From Elymus sibiricus (taxonomy: Eukaryota; Streptophyta; Magnoliopsida; Poales; Poaceae), in the NCBI GenBank assembly GCA_039707655.1, contig CM077667.1, positions 413,459,409 through 413,523,408 on the forward strand: a stretch of 64,000 bases of DNA, given 5' to 3'. The notes beneath the pieces were generated by a model. It did not search any database. It worked only from the letters and a program-made list of their open reading frames with translations, and was not told the origin of the DNA. The position numbers were made by a program, and so were the translations under genes. Shown one piece after another: positions 10,370-21,536 of this stretch; position 1 is the first letter of the stretch, and the number at the start of each line of letters is the position of its first letter.

Positions 10370-11614
10370 TTAATTATGACCTCCATGGTTGTCTTGTCTC
10401 TGGTAACCGGACCCTGAGCTGCCAGTGCCAAAGCCGGCTCCTGAGCCGCCTGATGAACCATTGTCGTTATTACGATACTGTTGAAGGCTGTAATCCCGGA
10501 ACTGTCGCATAATCCTGCAATCCCTCCATGCATGGCGTGCCGGCTTATCGGGCCGGCTGTGCTCTGGACAAGGTTTATTGAGCATCTCTTCTAGGTTAAA
10601 AGGAGTTTTACCCTTGTTTAAAGGCTGCCTAAAGTTTCCAACGTGAGCTTCTTCTGGGCGTTTATTCCGGTACTGACTCTTGAATCTCTTGCTATCATTG
10701 TCAGCGCTGTCTAACCCGCCATCCGCTGGCTTACGCTTCCGGTTGCTGTGTCGATCTCCTGGGCTCTCATCATGCCTCAGATGAACCGGCATGACGCTTG
10801 GGCGAGTCTCCAGTTGCCCAATTTTGGCTTTCAACCCACTTAATTCCTTATACACCCAAGCTTGTGCTTCCTTCATCTGTTGCTGAATACTAGCTATTCT
10901 TGCATGTAGCTCTATTAACTCTGCATTGCGTTCCACCTTTCTCTTAGCTTCCGGATTGCCAGTGATGACTCGTGATCCGTCCGTTGTAACAAAAGCCGGG
11001 TTTTCCGGGTCGTAAGGCTCCGGATCAATGTCTCCATCAGAACAGTCCCCAAACTTCGCCTCACAAGGCGGGTGAAAAAGAGCGGTGTAACCACCCAGCT
11101 TAGACCTTGACCCGCCATTAAGAAGGGCGAGCTTACGCTCTGGGACCTGATATCCTTGCTCATTTGAATGGAATTCCATCCCCTGACCTTCATGACTCTC
11201 TGGCTTAGAGTAAGGCTCGACGTAGCCCCCAAGCCCGCCGTTCTGAAGCCGGTAGGTCGACTCCGTCTCTTCATTCGAGGATCCATCCTCTGAGCAGATG
11301 AGAGTTTCCTTCCGCGACACAGAATCTCCAAGCTCCGTGCCTCGGGTTAAGTCGACGAAGGTATGCTTCTTGTCCGGGTTAGCACGGACAGTTTGCACGC
11401 GCCGGGCGGTTTGATCTCGCCGGGTGGGTTGCTTGCATCGGGCAGGCTCGTCGATGTTGTTGCAGATGTCTGGCCCGGATTCAGATCCGCCAATCTTTCC
11501 GATGAAGACTTGGTCTTCACCGAAGGGGACCCGGGAACCATACTCGATTGAGTCGGCCTCGGGGACCCGGCCGGCGTCGTCGAGGTAAAGCTTTCCATGT
11601 CGACTCTTAGTCAT
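10370..11614 (-). CDS. Gag-like protein of the inner non-autonomous element
   Basis: The frame is open into the LTR, but the first ATG after the PBS is at 11614, giving 414 residues. The N-terminal half is acidic and variable. A helical stretch (IELHARIASIQQQMKEAQAW) is followed by a basic region and a CX2HX8HX4C motif (CPEHSRPDKPARHAWRDC). That motif resembles the CX2HX13HX4C motif in the outer element's gag, so I read it as a gag-type zinc finger. A Gly/Ser/Asn-rich tail ends at 10370. The classical gag core is not evident. No protease or pol follows. No internal stop or frameshift is seen, consistent with a young element. Packaging of its own RNA is a guess. Confidence 0.65.
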   Translation of the reverse strand: MTKSRHGKLYLDDAGRVPEADSIEYGSRVPFGEDQVFIGKIGGSESGPDICNNIDEPARCKQPTRRDQTARRVQTVRANPDKKHTFVDLTRGTELGDSVSRKETLICSEDGSSNEETESTYRLQNGGLGGYVEPYSKPESHEGQGMEFHSNEQGYQVPERKLALLNGGSRSKLGGYTALFHPPCEAKFGDCSDGDIDPEPYDPENPAFVTTDGSRVITGNPEAKRKVERNAELIELHARIASIQQQMKEAQAWVYKELSGLKAKIGQLETRPSVMPVHLRHDESPGDRHSNRKRKPADGGLDSADNDSKRFKSQYRNKRPEEAHVGNFRQPLNKGKTPFNLEEMLNKPCPEHSRPDKPARHAWRDCRIMRQFRDYSLQQYRNNDNGSSGGSGAGFGTGSSGSGYQRQDNHGGHN

Positions 11615-11682
11615 CTCACCAACAACGTACCCCTCGCTCCCAGAGAGAGAACCCTTTGAGAACTCAACACCATCAAGCGCTA

Positions 11683-11700
11683 GCCCCACGGTGGGCGCCA
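11683..11700 (-). other. Primer binding site of inner element
   Basis: The minus strand reads TGGCGCCCACCGTGGGGC, two bases from the 5' LTR. It begins TGG as expected for pairing with a tRNA 3' CCA and resembles tRNA-Asp-type plant PBSs at its start. The same 18-mer occurs at 18571-18588 in the outer element. Confidence 0.85.
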
Positions 11701-11702
11701 AC

Positions 11703-12248
11703 TGTCGTGGTTTTGTCACGGCAGATGCCCGAAGGCTTAGGTTCGAGGCCATCGCTAAAGAAGTGGACTCAAAGGGGTTAAACGGGACAAGGGACACGAG
11801 TTTACCCAGGTTCGGCCCCTCATGGTGGAGGTAAAAGCCTACGTCCTGCTTGTATTGTATTGACTGTAGTATCGATTACAAAGGGGCGGCTTGCTTGCCC
11901 TAGCTCCCGATTGCTTGGTCTCTCTCGCCGTAAGGCTTGTCTGTCTCTCCTAACCTGTCCAACCCGCCGCAGGGGCTCACCTTTATATACATAGGTAGAA
12001 ACCCTGGGCTTACAAGAGTCCGGGTCGGGTTACACAACGTAACCGACCCCGGTTCTACTTTCCTAGTCTTACAAGGTAAGTCTTCACGTGGCGGCTTACC
12101 CTTTCGGGCCTTGAGTCGCCACCAGGCTTTGGGCCTTCAACTGGCCCACCTATAAGTCGTCATCTTCACGTCTTGCCTTCCTGGGCCGGCTTAGGCTCTT
12201 GCACTATGAGTCGCCAACAGGGTTAACCGCGGGGTTATATCCCCAACA
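11703..12248 (-). repeat. Inner element LTR, right (5' LTR in element orientation)
   Basis: 546 bp, partner of 4400-4945. Five differences were seen by eye, all transitions. It is followed by TSD GCACG at 12249-12253. Confidence 0.97.
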
Positions 12249-12253
12249 GCACG

Positions 12254-12435
12254 GTTTTTAACTTAGGCGAAAACTGGTTCGCAGCTAAGCCCCTGAGTGA
12301 GAGGGTTGCTCATCACTCGGAGTGTTTTTAAATATGAGATTGTGTGATCGGAATCGACAAAAGACTGCGGGAGTCATAATTTTGATAAACAACATTGTCT
12401 GGAGTACTCTTTATTACATCAAAACAACTCAGTCG
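12254..12435 (-). repeat. Resumed array unit of outer element and spacer after integrase
   Basis: 12254-12330 continues the 71-bp array of 3480-4398 in register. The remaining 100 bp to the integrase stop hold nothing recognisable. Confidence 0.8.
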
Positions 12436-13602
12436 TCAGGTATAAAAACGTCGAAGTAAATCTGCGTTCCAGGCACGCGGCTCGTCGATATTCTTCTTAA
12501 GGTTGAAAAGATGATAGGCTCCGTTGTTCAGTACTTTGGTGATGACGAAAGGACCTTCCCACGCAGGGGCGAGCTTGTGAGGTCGCTGCTGATCCACTCG
12601 GAGTACAAGATCACCTTCATGGAACGATCGGCTCCTGACATGCCTTGGATGGAAGCGACGCAGATCTTGCTGGTACACAGTCGACCGAATCAGAGCCATT
12701 TCACGTTCTTCTTCCAGGAGATCCACACCGTCTTGTCATGCTAGTTCAGCCTCAGCCTCGGAGTAAAGGTCTACTCGGGGAGAATTGTGAAGGACATCAC
12801 TCAGCAAAACGGCTTTGGCTCCATACACCATGAAGAAAGGAGTTCGCCCAGTCGACCGGTTAGGAGTCGTCCTCAAGCCCCACAGAACAGACGGCAATTC
12901 AGTGACCCAAGCTCCAGCTACATGTTCAAGATCTCGCATGAGTCGAGGCTTCAGCCCTTGAAGGATAAGGCCATTTGCTCGCTCAGCTTGACCATTGGTC
13001 TGGGGGTGCGCAACGGATGCGTAATCCACCCGAGTGCCTTGGGCGGAGCAAAAGTGTCTGAACTCTTCCGAGTCAAAGTTTGAACCATTGTCTGTAATGA
13101 TACTGTGGGGAACTCCATACCGGAACGTTATCTCTTTCATGAACTTGATAGCAGTGCGCGAGTTCAGCTTCTTTATGGGCTTAGCCTCAATCCACTTGGT
13201 GAACTTGTCGACTGCTACAAGGAGATGCGTGAATCCACTCTGGCCCGTTTGGAGGGGACCGACCATATCCAAACCCCATACAGCGAACGGCCAGACGAGT
13301 GGAATAGTCTTCAAGGCAGACGCGGGCTTATGTGACAAGTTTGCGTAAAACTGGCATCCTTCGCAGTGATCAACAATCTCCTTTGCCATTTCGTTGGCGC
13401 GCGGCCAGAAGAAACCAGCTCGGTATGCTTTGGCAACAATCATCCGAGAGGACGCATGATGACCACAGGTCCCCGAGTGAATTTCTTCCAGAATCAGTCG
13501 ACCTTCCTCCGAAGAGATGCACCGCTGAATTACGCCAGTTATGCTTTCTCTGTAAAGCTGTCCATCCATCACAGTAAAGGCTTTGGACCTGCGGACGATC
13601 TG
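12436..13602 (-). pseudogene. Integrase of outer Tat-like element
   Basis: Reading leftwards, the zinc-binding region has HSGTCGHHASSR and CEGCQFY. The catalytic core has D in GLDMVGP, D in ITDNGSNF and E in NGQAERANGL, the DDE triad. A C-terminal DNA-binding region (SFHEGDLVLR, APAWEGPFVI) ends at 12436. The frame is broken by TGA at 13603-13605 before it and by TGA at 12736-12738 between core and C-terminus. Both are explained by CGA to TGA. There is no chromodomain after the core, which fits a non-chromovirus Gypsy lineage. Confidence 0.92.
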
Positions 13603-14355
13603 TCAAGCTTCAACTTCGTCTTCTAGGAGTTCTTGCCTCAATATGTATGCGATATATGGCACCGTCCAATCGGGTGTAATCACCAGAATCTCCATGACCA
13701 GATCTATGACTGCTGGGACATCAACCTCAGTCGGATTGGAGGCGCTTATTGCTTGCGGGGGCTCTTCAGTGAAGGGATCTTCTTGCACCAAAGGAGTATG
13801 TAAGTGTTCCAGAAACACATTGCTAGGTATAGGCCTCCGAGTGGACCCGATCTTTGCTAGATCATCAGCTGCCTGATTTTTCACTCGGGGAATATGGTGG
13901 AGTTCCAAACCTTCAAATTTCTTCTCAAGCTTTCTCACTGCGTGGCAATATCCAGTCATGGCAGGGTTCCTGACATCCCACTCCTTCATCACCTGATTAA
14001 CCACCAAATCTGAGTCACCATATACCATCAGGCGCCGGACGCCGAGTGAGATGGCCATACGTAACCCGTAGAGGAGTGCCTCGTATTCAGCTTCATTATT
14101 GGAGGAATCAAAGTGAATCTGGAGGACATAACTGAGCTTGTCACCCTTTGGAGATACCAACACTACGCCAGCACCAGACCCATTCAGCATCTTAGAGCCA
14201 TCAAAGAACATGGTCCAGTGCGCCGAGTGGACTTGACTTGGTTGTTGCTGTTCTATCCACTCGGCCATGAAGTCAGAAAGCGCTTGAGATTTGATGGCCT
14301 TCTTTGCTTCAAACTTGATATCAAAGTAGAGGAGCTCAATAGCCCATTTGGCCAC
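13603..14355 (-). pseudogene. Second (archaeal-type) RNase H domain of outer element
   Basis: The 250 residues after the stop at 14356-14358 contain acidic residues in the RNase H pattern: MFFDGSKMLNGSGAGVV, NNEAEYEALLYGL, YGDSDLVVNQV and a late NQAADDLAKIG. An additional RNase H of this type (RVT_3, PF13456) downstream of the original one is a known mark of Tat-lineage Gypsy elements. It reads straight on from RT-RNase H apart from one TGA and runs to the integrase across a second TGA. Confidence 0.85.
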
Positions 14356-15648
14356 TCAACCAGTTGCATCTCGATTGTTGAGGATCTCAGACAATGGAGC
14401 ATCACTGACGACTGAGACTGAGTGATCCTGGAAGTAGTGGGCCACCTTCTTCGCTGATAGATATATACCATAGATGAGCTTCTGGTAATGAGGGTACCTT
14501 TGCTTTGAAGGAGTCAGCACTTCAGATATATAGTAAACTGGATGTTGGACTTTATAAGCCTTGCCCTCTTCTTCTCGCTCGACAGTGAGAACCGTACTAA
14601 CGACTTGGTTAGTGGCTGCAATGTACAGAAGCAGTGGTTCTTTGCTGTGCGGAGCAGCAAGCACCGGTTGGGTGGAAAGCAGGGCTTTGAGCTCGACAAA
14701 CGCTGCTTCTGCCTCAGGAGTCCACTCAAACGTATCGGATTTCTTCATCAGTCGATATAAAGGCAATGCCTTCTCTCCGAGGCGAGAAATAAACCTACTC
14801 AAGGCCGCCAGGCAGCCCGTGAGCTTCTGGACATCGTGCACACGCTCGGGGCTTTTCATTCGGACGATGGCGCCGATCTTCTCGGGATTGACGTCGATCC
14901 CCCGTTCGGAAACGAGGAAACCGAGCAACTTGCCACCAGGAACTCCAAAAGTGCACTTGGACGGGTTCAACTTGATATCATATTTCCTCAGGTTGGCGAA
15001 TATTTCTGCCAAGTCAGTCAGCAGGTCGGAACCTTTGCGAGACTTGACTACAATATCATCCATATAAGCCTCGACATTCCGAGGGATTTGCTCAAGCAGG
15101 CACTTCTGAATCATGCGCATGAAAGTAGCGCCAGCATTTTTTAGACCAAAAGGCATGGTGATATAACAGAAACACCCGAAAGGGGTGATGAAGGCTGTCT
15201 TTATTTCATCTGGACCAAACAGACGGATCTGATGGTAGCCAGAGTATGCATCGAGAAAAGACAAACGCTCGCACCCCGCAGTCGAGTCGACAATCTGATC
15301 GATGCGGGGGAGTGGAAAATGATCTTTCGGGCAGACCGGATTGATATGTTTAAAGTCAATACACATGCGGAGATACTTGTCTTTCTTGGGGACCATGACG
15401 ACGTTCGCGAGCCACTCGGAGTGGTAAATCTCGCGTATGAACTTAGCCGCCAAGAGTCGAGCCACCTCCTCGCCGATTGCCTTCCTCTTCTCTGCCGCCG
15501 GCCGACGCAAGTGCTCTTTGACAGGCTTGGCCTTCGGGTCAACTCTCAGTCGGTGCTCAGCCAGTTCCCTGGGTACACCCGGCATGTCAGAAGACTTCCA
15601 TGCGAAGATGTCCCAGTTCTCACGGAGGAACTGGATGAGCTCGGCTTC
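14356..15648 (-). pseudogene. Reverse transcriptase and first RNase H of outer element
   Basis: The segment is open from the TAG at 15649-15651 to TGA at 14356-14358. RT motifs in order are ANVVMVPKKD, MCIDFKHINPVCPKDHFPLPR, LSFLDAYSGYHQI, TMPFGLKNAGATF, AYMDDIVV (catalytic, about residue 174 counted from Met at 15585), and GFLVSERGIDVNPEK. RNase H begins near FEWTPEAEAAF and includes YYISEVLTPSKQRYPHYQKL. The position after DATG, normally Arg in such elements, is TGA, fitting CGA to TGA. It is otherwise well conserved. Confidence 0.93.
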
Positions 15649-17097
15649 CTATTTGCTGTCGATTGTCGTCGAGATGTTGGTCGGGGCAGCATTAGGATCT
15701 GTCGGGTGAACGTTTATCTGCGTCACGTCGCCTGCCGACTGAAAAGCAGACTCGGAGGCGGGCTTCTTGGCCCGCAGCAGATCGGCAGGATCAGTATTCC
15801 TCTTGTATTCTTCCAACTCAACCACAGCCATTTGATGGTCGGCGATCTTGGAGCCTTGCTGAAGGCACTCCTCAGCCCTTTGTCGATTCCCTATGACTGT
15901 GATCACACCCTTGGGACCGGGCATCTTCAGCTTGAGGTACACGTAACATGGACGGGCCATGAAACGGGCATAAGCCGGTCGACCAAGGATGGCGTGATAT
16001 GCGCTTTGGAAGTCTACAACTTCAAATGTCAACTTCTCCTTGCGAAAATTCTTGTCGGTGCCGAACACCACATCTAACGCAATTTGACCAAGTGACTTGG
16101 CCTTCTTCCCAGGGATGACTCCGTGGAACTGCATGCTGCTCTCACTGAGTCGGGACATCGGAATGCCCATCCCCTTGAGGGTATCCGCATACAAGATGTT
16201 CAATCCACTCCCTCCGTCCATGAGAACCTTGCGGAGTTGAGTGCCTCCTACAATAGGATCCACTACCAGAGCCTGCTGACCGGGGGTAGCGACATGAGCA
16301 GGGTGATCCGACTGGTCAAAGGTGATAGGAGTCTGAGACCACTTGAGGTATGTGGGGGTGGCAGGAACAGCCATGTTGACCTCCCTGTTAATAACTTTCA
16401 GTCGACTTTTGCTTTGTACATCGGCAAAAATCATCAAAGTGGCATTGACCTCAGGGAAATCCTCTTTATCTTCATCATCTTCCTTTTCAGGAGTTTTCCC
16501 ACTCGACTGTCCTTCCTTGAACTGTTGGATCAGCAATCTGCATTGTCGAGTGGTATGTTTCGGCAGTATCAAATTGCCTTCTTCATCTTTCTTCGTGTGG
16601 ATTGCACACGGCAAATCTAGGACATCCGTTCCTAACTGATTCTTTGACTTCTTAGGGGTAAATTGCCCGTAGGGTTTCCCCTTATTCTTTCCTTGCACCG
16701 CCAGAGCGGCTGCCTCTGCCTGAGCAGAACCATCTGCTTTGCGCTTTTGCTTACGACTGGAATTGCCGCCGCCGGCATCATTTTCGACTGCTTTTCCCTT
16801 ACCGCTGCGGAGGCAGTCCTCCTCTTCGCCATTGGCATACCGAGTGGCAATCTCCATCATCTTGCTCAGGGAAATATCTCCTGTCCGACCAAACTTCAGA
16901 TAAAGCTCTCTGTACTTAACGCCGTCCTTGAAGGCGTAGACGACTTGGTGCTCGGAAACATTTTCCACTGTGTGATGGAGGGTGGTCCAACGCTGAATGT
17001 AATCCCTCAAAGTTTCATTGGGTTTCTGGACACAATGCTGCAGATCAATCAAACCAGCGGGACGCTTGCATGTGCCCTCGAAAGTTCTGATGAACAC
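15649..17097 (-). pseudogene. Gag C-terminal part and protease of outer element
   Basis: 482 residues. The first about 90 (TFEGTCKRPAGLIDLQHC, LRDYIQRWTTLHHTVEN) are the C-terminal part of the retrotransposon gag core. A basic, Lys-rich linker follows. A CX2HX13HX4C motif lies at residues 164-186. Protease is marked by VLMDGGSGLNIL (DGG at 294-296) and HAILGRPAYARFM. The ORF closes with TAG at 15649-15651 directly before pol, explained by CAG to TAG. It is out of frame by one base with the upstream gag piece near 17100, so one gag-protease ORF has been split. Confidence 0.9.
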
Positions 17098-18524
17098 TGG
17101 GCAAGATCCTCCCAGCAGTAGATGCTAGAAGGAGCCAAACGATTCAGCCACGCTCGGGCCGAACCATCCAACATCAAAGACAAATGCTTCATGGCTATGT
17201 TGTCATTTCCTCCACCAATCTGCATCGCCACTCGATAATCGTCTAGCCACATCTCTGGCTTCGACTCACCAGTGAACTTGCTTATTCCAGCCGCCAACCT
17301 GAAGTTGGGGGGAATCTCAGCAGATCGAATGGCTCTGCTGAAACACTCGGGTCCAGAGACAACGACACCACTTCCACTAGGATAATCTCTATCATAATCA
17401 TTCCTGTGAGCCCTACCTCTGTCAATCCGCTTCTGTGCGAGGACATTCTTTGCGTCGAACCCAGGATTCCGCTCATCGCCGAACGGGCGCCTATCGTCAT
17501 AGTGCCAGGTCACATATGAACCACTCCGCGGAGGAGTAGGCACTCGACGGCGGTCATCACGGTGATAACGAGGAGCAAACTGATCTCGCCCCTGATCTTG
17601 GTACTGATCTTCACGGTAACCTCCACCCCTGTGACGCAGAGGTGACCCCGAGCTGTGCGCCGACAGAACTTTGTCTGCTCTGGGCGAATTACTGTGTAAC
17701 CTATTGCGCGAGTGAGAAATAGCTGAATTCTGCTGTTGTGCTGCATCAAGCAACGCTCGGATCTGCTGCAAACCTCTGCCAGCCTCTGAACGCGATGGTT
17801 GAATGGAATCTACAATCCTAGCAGCGGCTGCAACATTCAGAACTGGAGTACGGAATACCTTGACGTTGTTTCGAGATCCACTCGGAAACAACTGTCGCTG
17901 ACGTCGACTGGAAACGGGTGGACGCTGGCGGGTACGCTCGTCGAGTGCCTTCTGCATCTCTTCGAGCCGAAGGCGCGTGGCCTCCAAGGCCTGGGCCTCG
18001 GCAGTCGCACCGACGATGGGAGTATGGAGAATCTCCTCATCCCGGTGCTGCTGCTCATTCGACGGTCCTCCAGCCTCGCGTCTGCCGCGGCCGAAGCCAG
18101 GCGGGCTTTGCTGCGAACCCACCATGAGAACCTCAGCCGCTGGATCGCAGCTCTCGCACTCGGAAGGAACGTCAGACGGATCCGACGCCGAGTCGAACAC
18201 GCCGTGAAGTGATTCGGCGGGTTCGATAGCCGCAATCTGCGGAGATGACGCTTGGCGAGCCGCCGCATGCCTCACCCAACGCTGGAGCCACGAGTGACCA
18301 GATCGCTTGTGGCGACGAACAGCGGGGAGAGCCAACAGGTACGGAGTCGACGGCTGCCAAAGAAGAACGCCACAGGAGCTTGCATGGAAGTGCGTTGCCC
18401 CGCGGATCGGGAGTGACTCAACGTGCAGAGGTGCTTCCTGAAGCCATGCCGAGTCGTCGGCGACGAAGGTGAGCTCACCGAGACGGATCTCGTGGCCTAG
18501 GAACAAACCGCCACCGGAAGACAT
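17049..18524 (-). pseudogene. Gag N-terminal part of outer element
   Basis: The ATG at 18524 is the first after the PBS; the frame runs to 17049. The N-terminal part is variable. The middle is Arg/Gln-rich with many RD and RR dipeptides. The last about 70 residues hold the start of the gag core (ISKFTGESKPEMWLDDYR, then ARAWLNRLAPSSIYCWEDL). After WEDLA the reading frame is lost by an apparent 1-bp deletion, and the proper continuation is the ORF beginning at 17097. Confidence 0.85.
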
Positions 18525-18570
18525 GACGAAGAAGAAAATTGCAAACTCGTCGGAAGTCACTTAGACGCCT

Positions 18571-18588
18571 GCCCCACGGTGGGCGCCA
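18571..18588 (-). other. Primer binding site of outer element
   Basis: The minus strand reads TGGCGCCCACCGTGGGGC, two bases inside the LTR end at 18591. It is identical to the inner element's site. Confidence 0.87.
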
Positions 18589-18590
18589 AC

Positions 18591-19176
18591 TGTCGTCGGA
18601 ACGAGCCTGGCAGTAGAAGTTAGGGGTACGTAAGGAGAGGGCAGAGTCCTAGCTACAGCGAGGTTGTACACACAGATGTATGAGTTCAGGCCCCTCTCGT
18701 GGAGGTAACAGCCCTACGTCTCAGTGCTCGGGAGCTCTTGTCGTGTGGAATGTGTGAGCTACAGGGGGTGCAAACCCTTGTGCCAGAGGGGAGGGGCGGC
18801 TTATATAGAGTGCGCTGCCCCTCATGAATACCCGGCAACCAAGGGTTTGATTATGGTAATAAAGGCGTACGTTACCGATAACGTATGTAATAAATGCTAC
18901 TAATGGCGTCTAGCCGAACGCCTGTCCGTTGTCCTCCCTGGAGTGGCTTCTGGTCTTCTGTGGTCGATTGACTTCCGAGTGGATGCTCTGTCGAGTGAAA
19001 GGCAACTATCGAGTGGAGAGAGAAGCCTCCGAGTGGATGCTCTGTCGAGTGACTCATGCGCCATGGTGATTTTAGTCGGAGTCTTCTTTGTAATCTTTAA
19101 GTTCTCCAATGTAGTGTCCTTAGGTAGGGTATGTAGGTCAGGCCTATGACCCTACCCTAGGTACATATCCCCATCA
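18591..19176 (-). repeat. Outer Tat-like element 5' LTR
   Basis: 586 bp from TGTCGTCGGAACGAG to TACATATCCCCATCA. Its ends resemble the inner element's LTR ends (TGTCGT and TATCCCCAACA). The partner LTR is outside the window. Confidence 0.85.
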
Positions 19177-20111
19177 CATGTGCCACCTCTAAAAATTCAA
19201 ATGAACATCTGTTTTGTGTGCCTGGACCGCTCATGGAGCGACAGGGGGCAGTCAGTACCATCCATGTTAAGCGGGTTATTCTCATGATGAGTGTTTATTC
19301 ACTCGTCCTTACACGAGAGAGGCGGTAATAGGGATTCCCTGTCCCGAAATAAAAAAATACAATTAATTGAACAAAACTCCCCTAGGAATGTTGTTGGTAT
19401 GGACGGTACCCGTGGATTCGGCTAGCCGTGGAGTGTGATTGTTGGTGGAGGGGGAGTAAACCTTTACTTTTATCGCTTGGGAACCGCCGCTAATGTGTTT
19501 AGCATGGAAGATATTGATAACTCTTGGTCGTAACGTTGAGAGGAAGGGTGTACCTCCCAAAATTATATCTATCTCTTATTTAAACCTTGAGCTCTGGCAC
19601 CTCTGCAAATCCCTGCTTCCCTCTGCGAAGGGACTATCTATTTACTTTTATGTTGAGTCGTCACCTTCTCAAATGAGCGCCAAACCTGAGAGCACTATTG
19701 TCATCCGCATGCATTGTGTATAGTTAATGTTGGGTGCAGCATGACTAGATCTTTTCTACCATGAAGTACAATGTTTTGTCGTTGCTTGAACTTTGGAGGT
19801 GCTCTGCATTTATATTTTGCGGTCTCAGAAAGGGCTAGCGAGATATCACTGTTGTCATATTATATCATGATTGTTTTGACAAAGTGTTGGCGCTTGAGAT
19901 ATTTTATTATTGCTCGCTTCTTGCTTATGTCGTTGATATGAGTTAATATAATTTCTAAGAGTTATTGCTGGCATGGTTAGTCATAATCTTTGCTGAAAAC
20001 TTGTGTGCCACTTAAGCATATATATGTAAACAAGAACAAAAGAGTTCGTAATTTTTTTTCTTTATCACTTTCAATTTGTCAACTGAATTGCTTGAGGACA
20101 AGCAATGGGTT

Positions 20112-20125
20112 AAGCTTGGGGGAGT
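20112..20125 (+). other. Polypurine tract of the plus-strand Athila-like element
   Basis: AAGCTTGGGGGAGT lies directly before the LTR at 20126. Confidence 0.85.
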
Positions 20126-21536
20126 TGATACGTCTCCGTCGTATCAACTTTTTTTCACACTTTTGCCCTTGTTTTGGACTCTAATTTGCATGATTTGAAT
20201 GAAACTAACCCGGACTGACACTATTTTCAGCAGAACTACTATGTTGTTGTTTTTGTGCAGAAATAAAAGTTCTCGGAACTGGACGAAACATTTTGGAGAT
20301 TTATTTTACAATAAATAAAAAATACTGGAGCCAAGAACCACCGGAGGGGGAGCCCTGGCTGGGCACGATACACCAGGGCGCGCCACCCCCTCCAGGCGCG
20401 CCCTGGTGGGTTGTGCCCACCTCGGGGCCCCACTGACCCTAATTCCAACGCTATAAAATCCTATTTTTGGAGAAAAAATCAGAGAGAAAGTTTCATCGCG
20501 TTTTACGATACGGAGCCGCCGCCACCTCCTGTTCTTCCTCGGGAGGCCAGATCTGGAGCCCGTTTGGAGCTCCGGAGAGGGGAATCTTTGGTCTTCTTCA
20601 TCATCAACCCTTCTCCATCGCCAATTCCATGATGCTCCCCACTGGGAGTGAGTAATTCCTTCGTAGGCTTGCTGGTAAGTGAGGAGTTGGATGAGATTAA
20701 TCATGTAATCGAGTTAGTTTTGTTAGGGCTTGATCCCTAGTATCCACTATGTTCTGAGATTGATGTTGATATGACTTTGCCATGCTTAATGCTTGTCACT
20801 AGGGCCCGAGTGCCATGATTTCAGATCTGAACCGTTTATGTTTTCACCGTTATATCTATGTTCTTGATCCGATCTTGCTAGTCATACGCACCTATTACGT
20901 GTTATGATCCTTAAACCGGAGTGACAATAGTCGGGATACTTTCCGATGATGACCGTAGTTTGAGGAGTTCATGTATTCACCGTGTGTTAATGCTTTGTTC
21001 CGGTTCTCTATTAAAAGGAGGCCTTAATATCCCTTAGTTTCCTTATGGACCCCGTTACCATGGGAGGGTAGGACAAAAGATGTCATGCAAGTTCTTTTCC
21101 ATAAGCACGTATGACTATTTACGGAATACATGCCTACATTACATTTATGAACTGGAGCTAGTTCTGTATCGCCCTAGGTTATGACTGTTATATGATGAAT
21201 ATCATCCAACGAGTTCACTGATCCAGTGCCTACGAGTTTTCCACATATTGCTCGTGTTAAGTTACTACTGCTGCTGTCACTGTTACACTTGCTACAAAAC
21301 TACTGCTATCACTGCTACCGTTACTGTTACTGCTACCACTGCTATCCAAACTATCATACTACTGTGCTACTAATCACTCTGTTGCAGATATTTAATCTCC
21401 AGGTGTGGTTGAATTGACAACTCAGCTGCTAATACTCCCAAATATTCTTTGGCCCCCCTTGTGTCGAATCTACAAATTTGGGTTGAATACTCTACCCTGG
21501 AAAACTATTGTGATCCCCTATACTTGTGGGTTATCA
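20126..21536 (+). repeat. Athila-like 3' LTR, 1411 bp
   Basis: It begins TGATACGTCTCCGTCGTATC and ends TGTGGGTTATCA. It contains a TATA-like GCTATAAAATCC near 20449-20460. A tract at about 21261-21370 is rich in CTACTGCTGTTAC-type triplets. The stretch around 20200-20280 is related, inverted, to 52340-52420 in LTR D. Confidence 0.88.

Larger units (their letters stand above)
4400..12248 (-). mobile_element. Inner non-autonomous Tat-like Gypsy element, 7.85 kb
   Basis: Two 546-bp LTRs (4400-4945 and 11703-12248) bounded by TG/CA are flanked by the 5-bp duplication GCACG. The PBS at 11683-11700 reads on the minus strand, so 11703-12248 is the 5' LTR. Inside are a gag-like minus ORF (10370-11614), a tandem array (9834-10240) and a plus-strand antisense gene (5188-9335). 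I find no protease, RT, RNase H or integrase motif, so it must use enzymes from other elements. By eye the LTRs differ at five positions, all transitions, pointing to a young insertion. Confidence 0.95.
1..19176 (-). mobile_element. Outer Tat-like Gypsy retrotransposon, left end outside window
   Basis: On the minus strand the order is LTR (18591-19176), primer binding site, gag, protease, RT, RNase H, a second RNase H and integrase, ending near 12436. A hairpin-containing tandem array follows, then an antisense gene on the plus strand (1-3323). The second RNase H and the antisense extra ORF between pol and the 3' LTR are known features of the Tat lineage of plant Gypsy elements. The element is interrupted by 4400-12253 (a second element plus one TSD copy); the array continues in register on both sides. 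The distal LTR lies left of base 1, so this element's own TSD cannot be checked. Every pol segment carries a stop, so it is non-functional as it stands. Confidence 0.9.
19177..21536 (+). mobile_element. 3' end of an Athila-like Gypsy element (plus strand)
   Basis: 19177-20125 is 3' internal noncoding sequence with no coding region. It resembles, in inverse orientation, the internal sequence near 45300-45700. It ends in a polypurine tract at 20112-20125 and a full LTR. The left portion is displaced by the outer Tat-like element. The LTR start and overall look match the Triticeae Sabrina/WHAM group, from memory. Confidence 0.75.

Noticed and set aside
15232..16077. 281-codon plus-strand frame opposite RT and protease
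   Set aside because: It is a shadow of conserved minus-strand coding sequence. No recognisable domain, promoter or splice pattern, unlike the antisense genes near the 3' LTRs.
20449..20704. Possible coding exon after the TATA-like box in the plus-strand LTR
   Set aside because: It is the LTR transcription-start region; frames are short and not related to known proteins.
21226..21417. Tyr/Cys/His-rich frame near 21226
   Set aside because: Comes from CTACTGCTGTTAC-type simple sequence within an Athila-like LTR.
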